Positions 51,878-60,184 of a stretch of 64,000 nucleotides of DNA are shown here, piece after piece. Where the stretch lies: contig JAJZAK010000004.1 in assembly GCA_021799485.1 (NCBI GenBank), forward strand, positions 35,887 to 99,886, in the 5' to 3' direction. The stretch's first letter is position 1, and each line of letters starts with the position of its first letter. The translations under genes were made by a program, and so were the position numbers. A model generated the notes under the pieces. It was not told the DNA's origin. It saw nothing but the letters and a program-made list of their open reading frames with translations, and did no database searches. The stretch comes from a bacterium. GTDB lineage: Bacteria; Elusimicrobiota; Elusimicrobia; UBA1565; UBA9628.

Positions 51878-53736
51878 GAGGGCCGCTCCGCGAGGCGGCG
51901 GGAGGCCAGCCGGGCCATCTGCATGATCGCGAGCATGGGGTTGACGCCCGGCGGCGAGGGAAAGAGGCTCGCGTCGACGACATAGAGCCCCCGCGTCCCA
52001 TGCGGCCTGAAGGACGGGTCCACGGCTCCCGTCCCCGGCGAGCTTGAAAGCCGGCAGGTTCCGAAAATATGCCCCACCCCCAAATGAAAATGCCGCGAAT
52101 CGAGCGGCGCGCGGCCGAGCGCCTCCACGTCGGCTCTCGCCGCGACCGCCGCCGGACCGCCGAAGAGGCCAGGGTAGACTTTTTGGGCGCCGATTTCCAG
52201 CAAAAGCTCCGCGAGCCGGCAGACGCCGAAGCGGAGCCGTTCCAAGTCATGCCGGCTGGGCTCAAAGCGTATTCTCGCCCCCCCTAGAAGACCCGGCGCG
52301 ACCGTCCCCTCGGCGTCCGATCGGACGCTCGCGGTCCAGCTCGAGATCCTGGCGGCGCCCCTCAAAAGGCTCAAAAGCTCCTCCCCGGAGACCGGCGAGC
52401 GCGCCAGCAGAAGCTCGGGCGGCAGAAGCTGGGTCGCGAGCTTGACGCCCTGGCCCGCGAATTCCAGGATCTCGATTCCTTGCGGAGGGCCCTCGACGCC
52501 GGCCGCGTCGCGGTCGAGGACCCCGATCGTTCCCGCGCCCAGATGACAGAGGAAGTGCCGGCCGATGTGGGGGTTTTGAAGGCCGCTTGAGCGCAGCAGA
52601 AGCGGCGAATGCACCGCGCCCGCCGCCAGGACGACCGCCCGTCCCGCGCGCACGGCGCGGCGCTCGCCCCGCCACTCGATCTCGACCGCCGTCGCCCTGC
52701 CTCCCTCAAGGATCATCCGGCGGGCCCGGGCGTTCGGGACGACGCGGGCGCCGCGGCGGACGGCGTCGGGGATATAGGAGGCCTCCATCGAGAGCTTGCC
52801 TCCCGAGGGGCAGCCCTGGAGGCAGCGCCCCGTCCCCTGGCAGCCGGGCGCGTTGCGAGACATCGCCTCGAAGCGCCAGCCGAGCCTCCGGAGGCTCGCC
52901 GCGGCCGGAAGCCCGTCGAGGAGGGGCGCGAGATTGGCCTTGATCCCGAGTTCCTGCTCGATAATCTCGGCGTCATCCTCCAATTCCTCGAAGGGAATCT
53001 CCCGGGCCAGGCCCGCGTCGCGGGCCCACTCCTCGTAGATCGCGCGGGGAAGGCGATGCGTGATCGCGCCGTTGATGACGGTCGAGCCGCCGACGCAGCG
53101 GCCCTGCATGACGGGAACGACGGCTCGTCCCGTCGCGGCCTGGAAGCCCATGTCGCGAAACATCGTCCTCATCGCCTCGTAAAGCTCTTCCTTGAAGTCG
53201 GGCGCGCGACGCCACGCTCCTTCCTCCAGGACGACGACGTCCTTGCCCGCGCGGGCAAGGACCTGGGCCGCGACGGCGCCCGCCGCCCCGGAGCCGATCA
53301 CCACATAGTCCGCGCCCGCGGGGGGCTCGAGGGAGGGAGGGGCCGGGGCGCCGGAAGGAGGGGGCTTCGGGGCCGGATGGAGCCGCGCGGGCAGAAGCGC
53401 CTGGCGCGCGGCGGGATCGCGAAGGGCCGCGACGAGGGCGTGGCCGCGCAGGGCGTAGGCCAGGAGCCGCACGGGATAGAACCGGGAATCCAGGAGCCGC
53501 CGCGCGGGGTCCGTCCTTCGGCTTTCGGAGTCCGCCCGAAAAACTGAGAAAACCGAAAGCCGGACCCAGGCCGCGACGAGGATCGCCGCCGCCGTCAGCG
53601 CGGCCGCGGCGCGGGCGGGCGCCTCGCGCCACATATCTTCCAGGTAGCGTTCCATCCCCCGGGAGTCCCGCGCCGCCGGATGCGGCAGGAAGACCCCAAG
53701 GGCCGACCTCGAGATTTTCCTCAACAAAGCCTTCAT
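51874..53736 (-). CDS. GMC-type FAD oxidoreductase with N-terminal hydrophobic segment
   Basis: 620 residues from an ATG at 53736; a TTG at 53754 overlaps the previous stop. A hydrophobic stretch near residues 35-60 precedes the FAD fold. Motifs: DYVVIGSGAAGAVAAQVLARAGKDVVVLEEG, GGSTVINGAITHR, the Cys-rich GCQGTGRCLQGCPSGGKLS and the C-terminal VGHIFGTCRLS..VDASLFPSPPGVNPMLAIM. The last includes the active His region. It is likely a membrane-associated alcohol dehydrogenase. It sits between an FAD-dependent protein and an SDR in one coupled run. Confidence 0.87.
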   Translation of the reverse strand: MKALLRKISRSALGVFLPHPAARDSRGMERYLEDMWREAPARAAAALTAAAILVAAWVRLSVFSVFRADSESRRTDPARRLLDSRFYPVRLLAYALRGHALVAALRDPAARQALLPARLHPAPKPPPSGAPAPPSLEPPAGADYVVIGSGAAGAVAAQVLARAGKDVVVLEEGAWRRAPDFKEELYEAMRTMFRDMGFQAATGRAVVPVMQGRCVGGSTVINGAITHRLPRAIYEEWARDAGLAREIPFEELEDDAEIIEQELGIKANLAPLLDGLPAAASLRRLGWRFEAMSRNAPGCQGTGRCLQGCPSGGKLSMEASYIPDAVRRGARVVPNARARRMILEGGRATAVEIEWRGERRAVRAGRAVVLAAGAVHSPLLLRSSGLQNPHIGRHFLCHLGAGTIGVLDRDAAGVEGPPQGIEILEFAGQGVKLATQLLPPELLLARSPVSGEELLSLLRGAARISSWTASVRSDAEGTVAPGLLGGARIRFEPSRHDLERLRFGVCRLAELLLEIGAQKVYPGLFGGPAAVAARADVEALGRAPLDSRHFHLGVGHIFGTCRLSSSPGTGAVDPSFRPHGTRGLYVVDASLFPSPPGVNPMLAIMQMARLASRRLAERPS

Positions 53737-53750
53737 CGCCCGCGGCGCGC

Positions 53751-55178
53751 TCAACCGACGATGTTGCGGTCGCGCTTCTCATGCTGGACAAAGAGATAGT
53801 CCAGCTGGGAGATCCGGCCGGCGAGGGCCGCGCCCAGCGCCAGGCCGTGGTCCACGGCGTAGTCGCTGTTGTCGTACTCCCCGGCGGCGAAGCGGCCGGT
53901 CAAATGCAGGTTGTGGATCTTCTTGAGCCCGTGGTGGATCTCATGGAAGGCGCGCCGCGTCTCCAGGTCCGGGACGACGTAGGCGAACTCGACGCGCTCG
54001 ACGCGCGCCGCCGTGACGCGGTCCGCGTCGATATACGGAAGCCGCCGCAGGCCCTCGCGCACCCGCCGCACGATCTCCTCGTCCGAGAGCTTCCCCTCCT
54101 CCCCCCCGCGCGGATAGGTGACGTCGGCCACGACCAAGGATTTCCCGGGCGCGACCGTGTCGCGGCTGTAGGCGTTCTGCTCGAAGAGGCGGTTGAACCA
54201 GAACTCCTTCTCGGGGAAGATCAAGGTGCGGTAGGGGAGCGCGCGGGGGCGGTCGAACTCCAGGGCGACGAGGAACATCGAGCGGAACTTGGCGCGCCGC
54301 GCCTTTTCCAGAAGCGGCCCGGCGTCGAAGCCCTGGATCATCTCCAGAAGCTTGACGATCGGGATCGTGGAGACGACGTCGAGGCCCTCCCCCTCGATGC
54401 GCTCCGCGCGCCCGCCGGCCTCGAACTCCACCGCGACGACGCGGTCCCGGAGCACCTCGAGCTTCGTCGGCAGGGCCTCGTAGAGGACCTTCTGTCCGCG
54501 CCTCTCCAGGTAGTCCGCCATGTTGTCCCAGAGTTGCTGGAAGCCCTTGCGGGGATAATAAAAGATCGAGGGATTGAGGTCCTGCTGCGGGAAAAGCGCC
54601 TTCTTGAGCACCGCCATCGGGTGCACCAGGGCGAAGCGCTGCTCGACGAAGGCGGGGTCGATGAGCCGGGGCTCGATCCAGACCTTCTCCGCCATCGGCG
54701 CCACGATCGTGTCGTAGAAGCGCCGGCCGAAGCTCGAGACGACGGTCGACTCGAAGTCCTCCCGCTCGAAGCGGCGCGTGATCCAGCGGAGCTTGGAGAC
54801 CGCGAAGCTCGCGGCAAAGGCCGCGATCTCCCAGAGGGACGCCGGATGGGCCCAGTCGGCGATCCGGGGCGGAAACTGATAGAGCCGGCCATGGAACTGG
54901 ACCCCGTGCTGGCTCTTGTTGACGAGGCAGTCGGGTCCCAGAAGCTCCTTGGCGAGCACGCGGATGTTTTTCAGGTTCGGCGACAGCCGATGCGGGCCGA
55001 AGTCGACCGTGTGGCCGTTCCAGGAGAAGCTTCCCGCGAGCCCCCCCGGTCCGGCCTTCTTCTCGATCACCCGGACCGGGCGCTTGCCGCCGCTCAGGGA
55101 GACCCCGAGCGCGGCGCCGAGGCCCGCGGGCCCCGCCCCGAGGACGACGACCGCGTCGCCACGAGCCTCGCCTGGCAC
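53751..55178 (-). CDS. FAD-dependent oxidoreductase (UGM/protoporphyrinogen oxidase-like)
   Basis: 475 residues from a GTG. N-terminal dinucleotide fold (AVVVLGAGPAGLGAA), GGLAGSFSWNGHTVDFGPHRLSP matching the amine-oxidase/UGM motif, and a C-terminal FAD-binding stretch ending GALAGRISQLDYLF. Members of this group include UDP-galactopyranose mutases and desaturases. The role in glycan synthesis is inferred only from the neighbours. It follows the SIS-domain gene by six bases. Confidence 0.82.
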   Translation of the reverse strand: MPGEARGDAVVVLGAGPAGLGAALGVSLSGGKRPVRVIEKKAGPGGLAGSFSWNGHTVDFGPHRLSPNLKNIRVLAKELLGPDCLVNKSQHGVQFHGRLYQFPPRIADWAHPASLWEIAAFAASFAVSKLRWITRRFEREDFESTVVSSFGRRFYDTIVAPMAEKVWIEPRLIDPAFVEQRFALVHPMAVLKKALFPQQDLNPSIFYYPRKGFQQLWDNMADYLERRGQKVLYEALPTKLEVLRDRVVAVEFEAGGRAERIEGEGLDVVSTIPIVKLLEMIQGFDAGPLLEKARRAKFRSMFLVALEFDRPRALPYRTLIFPEKEFWFNRLFEQNAYSRDTVAPGKSLVVADVTYPRGGEEGKLSDEEIVRRVREGLRRLPYIDADRVTAARVERVEFAYVVPDLETRRAFHEIHHGLKKIHNLHLTGRFAAGEYDNSDYAVDHGLALGAALAGRISQLDYLFVQHEKRDRNIVG

Positions 55179-55184
55179 CTCAGC

Positions 55185-55808
55185 TTACCGGGCCTGCTTG
55201 AGGTAGAAGGCGATGATGTGGCCGATCGACATGTGCATGTCCTCGATCGCGCCGTATTGGACGCTGGGGATGAGAAGCGGGACGTCCACGAGCCTCCTCA
55301 ACGCCCCCCCGTCAAAGCCCAGAAGCCCCACCGTCGCCGCGCCGCGCCGCCTTGAAAGCCGGGCCGCGCGGATCAGGTTCGGAGAGTTGCCGCTGCCGGT
55401 GATGAGGATGACCACGTCCTTGGGCTTGAGAAGGGGGTCCAGCTGATGCTCGAAGGCGGCGTCGAAGGAGTGGTCGTTGGCGACCGCGCTGAGGAAGGGA
55501 ACGTTGTCCGTCAGCGAGAGGGACTTGACCCGCGGCTTCCCCTTGGCCTCGGCGGTTTTCGAAAAGTCGACCGCCATGTGGGAAGCCGCCGCGGCCGAGC
55601 CGCCGTTGCCCATGATGAAGACGTGCCGTCCCTTCGCCCGGGCATCGAGAACGAGGGCGGCGGCGCGCGAGAGGGCCTCCAGGTCGAGTTCGCGCCACAG
55701 CCGCGTCATTTCATCGCGGTACCACCGGGCGAACTTCTCGGCGTCGAGGCCCCCCGGCCCCGTGTCATGGTAGCCTCCCGGCCTCGTCGAGCGCGGGGCC
55801 GTTTTCAT
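55185..55808 (-). CDS. SIS-domain phosphosugar isomerase (GmhA-like)
   Basis: 207 residues. The SIS fold has the nucleotide/sugar loop IMGNGGSAAAASHMAVDFSK, DVVILITGSGNSPN and FEHQLDPLL. GmhA converts sedoheptulose-7-phosphate to D-glycero-D-manno-heptose-7-phosphate, the first step of LPS heptose; this is the nearest role. The start overlaps the upstream aminotransferase by four bases. Confidence 0.85.
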   Translation of the reverse strand: MKTAPRSTRPGGYHDTGPGGLDAEKFARWYRDEMTRLWRELDLEALSRAAALVLDARAKGRHVFIMGNGGSAAAASHMAVDFSKTAEAKGKPRVKSLSLTDNVPFLSAVANDHSFDAAFEHQLDPLLKPKDVVILITGSGNSPNLIRAARLSRRRGAATVGLLGFDGGALRRLVDVPLLIPSVQYGAIEDMHMSIGHIIAFYLKQAR

Positions 55809-56953
55809 CGGTAAAACGAGCGCACGAGATCCGCCACCCGCCGCAGCTGATCCCTCGAGAGATCCGGATGAACCGGCAGGCTCAGGATGCGCTCGCTTTG
55901 GCGCTCGGCCTCCGGGAAAGCCCCGCGGGCCCAGCCCAGGGGCGCGGCGGCGTCCTGAAGGTGGATCGGGCGAGGGTAATGGACGGCGGTTTCGACGCCG
56001 TTTCCGGCCAGATAGGCCTTCAGCTCGTCGCGCCGCTCCGCCTGGATGATGAAGGTGTGATAGACCGCCTTTTCGCCGACGGCGTCCCGCGGGACCACGA
56101 CGCCGGGGATGCCGGCCAGGGCCTCCTGATAGAAGGCCGCGTTCTCCCGGCGCGCGCGCGTCCAGGCGCCGAGATGCTTGAGCTTGACGAGAAGCATCGC
56201 CGCCTGGATGGTGTCCAAGCGGGAGTTCCCGCTCCAGACGACGCAGTTGTCCCGGGTCTTGAGCCCCAGGTTGCGCATGGTCCTGACGCTCTCGTGGAGC
56301 TTCTCGTCGTTCGTCACGAGGACCCCCGCGTCGCCGCAGGCGTTCAAGGTCTTCAAGGGATGGAGGCTGAAGCAGCCGGCCGCTCCGAAGCCGCCGACGC
56401 TCTTGCCGCGGTACTCGGCCAGCACCGCCTGGGCGCAGTCCTCGACGACGGGGACGCCTCGCCGCGAGGCGATCTCCAGGATGGGGCCCATGTCGGCGGG
56501 GCGGCCGGTCAGATGGACGGGGATGATCGCCTTCGTGCGGGGCGTGATCGCCTTCTCGATCGCGGCGGGATCGATGTTGAAGTCCGGGCGCACGTCGACG
56601 AGCACGGGCTTGGCGCCCAGCACCGCCGCGCAGGAGGCGCTGGCGACGAAGGAGTTGGCGGCCGTGATCACCTCGTCTCCCGGCCCCACGCCCAGGGCGC
56701 GCAAGGCGAGGACGAGGGCGTCGGTCCCCGAGTTGAGGCCGACCGCGTGGCGCGCGCCGCAGAGCGCGGCGAAGGCGCGTTCGAAGGCCTCGACCTGGGG
56801 CCCCAGGATGAACTGCCCCGAATCGATCACCTCCCCCGCGGCCTTCAAGAGCTCGGCCTTCAAGGGGCGGTGCTGTCCCGCGAGATCGACGTAGGGAACG
56901 CGGCCCTTCGCCGCGACGGCGGGCTTTTTCGCCGGAGACTTAACGGCCGGCAT
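55805..56953 (-). CDS. DegT/DnrJ/EryC1-type sugar aminotransferase, paralogue 2
   Basis: 382 residues. PYVDLAGQHRPLKAEL at the start, AVGLNSGTDALVLALRALGV as the PLP phosphate loop and VPVVEDCAQAVLAEYRGKSVGGFGAAGCFSLHPLKTLNACGDAG with the PLP Lys in SLHPLK. It transfers an amino group to a keto-sugar nucleotide. Highly similar to the neighbouring 379-residue protein, so a tandem duplication is likely. The start overlaps that gene by 14 bases. Confidence 0.9.
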   Translation of the reverse strand: MPAVKSPAKKPAVAAKGRVPYVDLAGQHRPLKAELLKAAGEVIDSGQFILGPQVEAFERAFAALCGARHAVGLNSGTDALVLALRALGVGPGDEVITAANSFVASASCAAVLGAKPVLVDVRPDFNIDPAAIEKAITPRTKAIIPVHLTGRPADMGPILEIASRRGVPVVEDCAQAVLAEYRGKSVGGFGAAGCFSLHPLKTLNACGDAGVLVTNDEKLHESVRTMRNLGLKTRDNCVVWSGNSRLDTIQAAMLLVKLKHLGAWTRARRENAAFYQEALAGIPGVVVPRDAVGEKAVYHTFIIQAERRDELKAYLAGNGVETAVHYPRPIHLQDAAAPLGWARGAFPEAERQSERILSLPVHPDLSRDQLRRVADLVRSFYR

Positions 56954-58079
56954 CGGCGTAGAACTCCTCGATCGAGGAGATCATATGCTCCATCTCCTCC
57001 TCGGTCAGGTGCTGATGCACCGGGAGCGTCAGGGACTCCGCCGCCTGGCGCTCCGCGTTCGGGAAATCTCCCTTGCGATAGCCCAAGGGCCGGCTCGCGG
57101 GCTGCAGATGCAGCGGGATCGGATAGTGGACCTTGGCCTCGATGCCGCGCGCGACGAGGAACTTCAAGAGCTCGTCGCGCCGCTCGGCCCGGAACTGGTA
57201 GAGATGGTAGACGTGCCGTTCCCGGGGATCGCGGGGCGGCAGGGTGACGCGGCCCTCGAGGCGGCCCAAGGCCGCGTCGAGCCGGCGGGCATTGGCGATG
57301 CGGGTCTCCGTGATCCACTCGAAGTCCCGGATGAGATGGTTTCCCACCACCGCCTGCAGGGAGTCGAGGCGGCTGTTGTAGGCGTAGGCGGCGTACTCGT
57401 CGCGCGTGGACATGCCGTGGTTGCGCAGGAGCCGGAGCTTGTCGCGCATCTCCGTCGAGTTCGTGGTGACGATCCCGCCGTCCCCCCAGACGTTGAGGTT
57501 CTTCAAGGGATGGAGAGAAAAGCCGCCCATGAGGCCGATCGATCCCGTGTTTCGGCCGTCCACGGCCGAGCCGATCGCCTGGCAGGCGTCCTCGATCACG
57601 CGGAGGCCCCGCTTCTCGGCGATCTTCATGATCGCGGGCATGTCGGCCGGCTGGCCCGCCCAATGGACCGGCATGATGGCCTTCGTTTTCTTGGTGATCG
57701 CCTTTTCGACGAGCCTCGGATCGATCACGCCCTTCTCGTCCGAGTCCACGAAGACGATGCGCGCCCCCGCGGTCTCGATCGCGCCCGCGGTCGCGACGAA
57801 GGTGTTGGCGGCCGTGATCACCTCGTCGCCCGCTCCGACGCCGATCGCCTTCAAGGCGAGGAAAAGCGCGTCCGTGCCGGAGCCGACCCCGACCGCGTGT
57901 TTCACGCCGATCAATTTCGCGAAGCGGGCCTCGAACTCCTCGACGGGTTTTCCCAGCGTGAAGTCGCCCGACTGGACCAGGGCCCGGATGTCCTCCAGGA
58001 TGGGGTCGATCTCGGCGAACTGGCGGGACAGATAGGAATAGGGGACGCGCGCCGGCTTTGAAGCGGCCTTCATGGGCAT
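56940..58079 (-). CDS. DegT/DnrJ/EryC1-type sugar aminotransferase, paralogue 1
   Basis: 379 residues from the ATG at 58079 with AGGAGA upstream. PYSYLSRQFAEIDPILEDI, AVGVGSGTDALFLALKAIGV and the PLP Lys in SLHPLKNLNVWGDGG. It differs from its neighbour in the N-terminal tail and acceptor loop, so the two may act on different keto-sugars, as in pathways to diamino sugars. It is the first gene of the minus-strand run that ends in the SDR. Confidence 0.9.
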   Translation of the reverse strand: MPMKAASKPARVPYSYLSRQFAEIDPILEDIRALVQSGDFTLGKPVEEFEARFAKLIGVKHAVGVGSGTDALFLALKAIGVGAGDEVITAANTFVATAGAIETAGARIVFVDSDEKGVIDPRLVEKAITKKTKAIMPVHWAGQPADMPAIMKIAEKRGLRVIEDACQAIGSAVDGRNTGSIGLMGGFSLHPLKNLNVWGDGGIVTTNSTEMRDKLRLLRNHGMSTRDEYAAYAYNSRLDSLQAVVGNHLIRDFEWITETRIANARRLDAALGRLEGRVTLPPRDPRERHVYHLYQFRAERRDELLKFLVARGIEAKVHYPIPLHLQPASRPLGYRKGDFPNAERQAAESLTLPVHQHLTEEEMEHMISSIEEFYADAGR

Positions 58080-58158
58080 GGATTCTCCTGGATGATGAGG
58101 ATGATCAGAAGGCGGCGGGGCTTCCAACGTCGGCGCCGCCCTTAACAAATAATTATAT

Positions 58159-58181
58159 AAAAAACCGCAGGACGCGCGCGG
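58159..58181 (-). terminator. Possible intrinsic terminator after the nucleotidyltransferase unit
   Basis: On the minus strand CCGCGCGCGTCCTGCGG forms a short GC stem followed by six Ts. The stem is only four pairs, so strength is uncertain. Confidence 0.4.
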
Positions 58182-58207
58182 CGCTCGCTCCAGAGACCGC
58201 GACGATC

Positions 58208-58393
58208 TCACGGCCGCGGCGTCCTCTCCGCGACGCGCGGAATGCGGCCTCGGCCTCGGGCTTTCGAACGGGCCATCCGCAGCAACGACTGGGCGCGGGC
58301 CAGCCATTGGAGGCGCGCGAGCGGCGAAAGGGCGCCGAACTCCTCGATCTTGTCCCTGGAGAAAAGCTGCACGACCCGGCGCGGCGTCCTCAC
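58208..58393 (-). CDS. Small protein paired with a nucleotidyltransferase
   Basis: 61 residues from a GTG inside the overlapping end of the nucleotidyltransferase gene. VVQLFSRDKIEEFGALSPLARLQWLARAQSLL resembles the short helical partners often encoded directly after AbiEii-like/DUF6036 nucleotidyltransferases. The role is unknown; antitoxin or adaptor is plausible. In the deleted copy at 59070 it has shrunk to six codons. Confidence 0.6.
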   Translation of the reverse strand: MRTPRRVVQLFSRDKIEEFGALSPLARLQWLARAQSLLRMARSKARGRGRIPRVAERTPRP

Positions 58394-58929
58394 GCCGAGC
58401 GCCTCCCGCGGGAAAGCTCCCGCAGCATTTTGATGTCCTCCAAGTCCTGCGGCCGGGCCGACAGCTTCTTGAGCGCGATCAAGTCCCCGCGGGAAACGAC
58501 GGGGATGCTCAAGGCGCCGGCCTTCACCGTCTCGCGCCGGGCATAGGTCCGCCGAAAAGGCACGGGCTCGTCCACGAAGACATCGACGATCTCAAAGGGC
58601 CTCCGGGGATGGAAAAAGGAAAAGACCTTCATGTTCTTCGTGGAAATCCAGCGCTCCCGGATTTCCTTTCTGACGAAATCGGACGCCGGCACCGGGAGCT
58701 TGGGCCTATAGCCGCAAGACGTCATGGCGGCGATGAATTTCTCCAGATTCCTCTCGTCCAGGGCCACCATGAGATCCAAGTCAACGGTCAGGCGCACCGC
58801 GCCGTGGAGCACCAGCGCCACGCCACCGACGACCATGTAGCGGACCTTCCTTTCGCCCAGCGCGAGAAAAACATCCCGATAAAACGCCGGCTCCTCGTCG
58901 CGCGTCTCGCCGGCCTTGGGACGGCTCAT
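58390..58929 (-). CDS. Nucleotidyltransferase-fold protein (DUF6036/AbiEii-like)
   Basis: 179 residues. The fold's signature is VRYMVVGGVALVLHGAVRLTVDLDLMV: GG, the RxTxDxD metal motif. SRGDLIALKKLSARPQDLEDIKML is typical of the C-terminal helix. Such enzymes transfer NMP to RNA or protein and are frequent in toxin-antitoxin and phage-defence loci. The start is an ATG 10 nt after a TATACT box, so it is nearly leaderless. It interrupts the polysaccharide locus. Confidence 0.75.
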   Translation of the reverse strand: MSRPKAGETRDEEPAFYRDVFLALGERKVRYMVVGGVALVLHGAVRLTVDLDLMVALDERNLEKFIAAMTSCGYRPKLPVPASDFVRKEIRERWISTKNMKVFSFFHPRRPFEIVDVFVDEPVPFRRTYARRETVKAGALSIPVVSRGDLIALKKLSARPQDLEDIKMLRELSRGRRSA

Positions 58930-58939
58930 GGACGGCGAT

Positions 58940-58945
58940 AGTATA
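58940..58945 (-). promoter_or_regulatory. -10 box close to the nucleotidyltransferase start
   Basis: TATACT on the minus strand, 10 bases upstream of the ATG. The transcript would have almost no leader. Confidence 0.45.
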
Positions 58946-58967
58946 ACACGAAACGCCGTCCGAACCA

Positions 58968-59107
58968 GGCGGCGGGGCTTCCAACGCCGGCGCCGCCCTT
59001 AACAAATGATTATATAAAAAACCGCAGGGCGAGCCCGGCCGGAGACCGCGACGATCTCACGGCCGCGGCGTCCTCACGCCGAGCGCCTCCCGCGGAAAAG
59101 CTCCCGC
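58968..59107. repeat. Duplicated segment, deleted copy
   Basis: Contains the same downstream stretch as 58110-58227, joined directly to the nucleotidyltransferase tail (ELFRGRRSA), with the 61-codon gene reduced to MRTPRP. It is a scar of an earlier copy of the gene pair. Confidence 0.8.
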
Positions 59108-59119
59108 CTGGAAGCTCCG

Positions 59120-60184
59120 TCAAAAACCGGCGGCTTCGGCGATCTCCCTGTCGGAAAAATCAAACATCTCCGCCCGCCGGGAGAAAGCCTCCGGCCGGCC
59201 AAGGCAGGGTTGGAAGCCAAGGTCCCGCCAAAGCGCGCGGTGCTGAGGATAGTCCGGCCCGACCCGCGATCTGGGAGAACTGGGCCCCCAAAAAGAGACG
59301 ACCCGCGGAGATCGGGCGGCCAAGGCCAAGTGCAGAAGCCCGCCATCCACCGAAAAAACCGCCCGACTCAGGCCCAGCAATCCCAAGAGCTCTCGGAATT
59401 CTCGCCGCCCGCGGCAATCGGCGGCATGGGCCAGGAGGTCGGCGGGCCATTCCCCGCCGTGAGCCGGATCTCCCACGAGCGCGAGGCGCAGGCCTCGATC
59501 GCGAACCAGCCGGTTGATCTTCGCGATCAGCCCGCCCGGCAAATCGCGCTCCCGGCCCTGGGTCGCCGCGTAGAGCACGGCGTAGTTCCCCGGAGATAGG
59601 TTCTTCGCGGCGAGCCAGGGAAGAGCCGCCTCCACGCAACGAGCGGTCGTCTCTTCGGAGAAAAACAAATCCCCCGGCTCGGGCTCGACGCCGAATCCCG
59701 CGGCTAGGCATCGCCGATAAGACAAAGAACGGTTGGCCTCGCCGATTCCTTCCGTCGGCGCCTCCGCGATGTATTCGATCCGGCCGATCCCCCACGAAAG
59801 GCGCATCACGGGCAGCGCGAGAGCCGACGAGCGGAGAAGGAGATTTAAAAGCCGTTGCTCCCGCCGCGCGGCCGCGATGGAGGAACGCGGCGGCAACAGC
59901 ACGAGCTCCCAGCCCGAGAACGCCTCGGCCCAGCTGCGCCACTCGGCGCGAAATCCCGATCCCGAATGGCGTTGATAGGTTCTAAATCCCGTGATCACGC
60001 CCTCTTCCTGAAGAAAACGGTAAAAAACGTCGGAGCTGGCTTTGCCGAGCAGGAAGGACGCCCGGCCGCTGCGCCGAAGGCCGCGCAGAAGCGGCAGGGC
60101 CATCAGGGCGTCGCCGATGCCCGACCAAACAAACGCCGCCGCCTCCCGATACCCGGACAAAGGATGTGGCGCCGGACGCTTCAT
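59120..60184 (-). CDS. GT9 heptosyltransferase-like protein
   Basis: 354 residues of GT-B fold. FVWSGIGDALMALPLLRGLRR at the start and the C-terminal donor-site block CRGRREFRELLGLLGLSRAVFSVDGG..HLALAARSPRVVSFWGPSSP are diagnostic for GT9 (WaaC/WaaF/WaaQ family). It adds heptose or another sugar to an LPS-type core. It overlaps the upstream GT4 gene as ATGA. Confidence 0.88.
   Translation of the reverse strand: MKRPAPHPLSGYREAAAFVWSGIGDALMALPLLRGLRRSGRASFLLGKASSDVFYRFLQEEGVITGFRTYQRHSGSGFRAEWRSWAEAFSGWELVLLPPRSSIAAARREQRLLNLLLRSSALALPVMRLSWGIGRIEYIAEAPTEGIGEANRSLSYRRCLAAGFGVEPEPGDLFFSEETTARCVEAALPWLAAKNLSPGNYAVLYAATQGRERDLPGGLIAKINRLVRDRGLRLALVGDPAHGGEWPADLLAHAADCRGRREFRELLGLLGLSRAVFSVDGGLLHLALAARSPRVVSFWGPSSPRSRVGPDYPQHRALWRDLGFQPCLGRPEAFSRRAEMFDFSDREIAEAAGF

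Larger units (their letters stand above)
58110..58423. repeat. Duplicated segment, full copy
   Basis: Shares its left part (from AGGCGGCGGGGCTTCCAAC) and right part (GGCGTCCTCACGCCGAGCG...) with 58968-59107, but contains the 61-codon gene in between. In the other copy that middle is missing, with the junction at a repeated GAGGACGCCGCG. Confidence 0.8.

Noticed and set aside
52609..53547. Arg-rich plus-strand frame opposite the GMC oxidoreductase
   Set aside because: No motif; mirror of a strongly conserved FAD protein.
58141..58160. Relic of the 268-bp MITE, because of a shared AACAAATAAT string
   Set aside because: Only about ten bases match and there is no inverted partner or target duplication.
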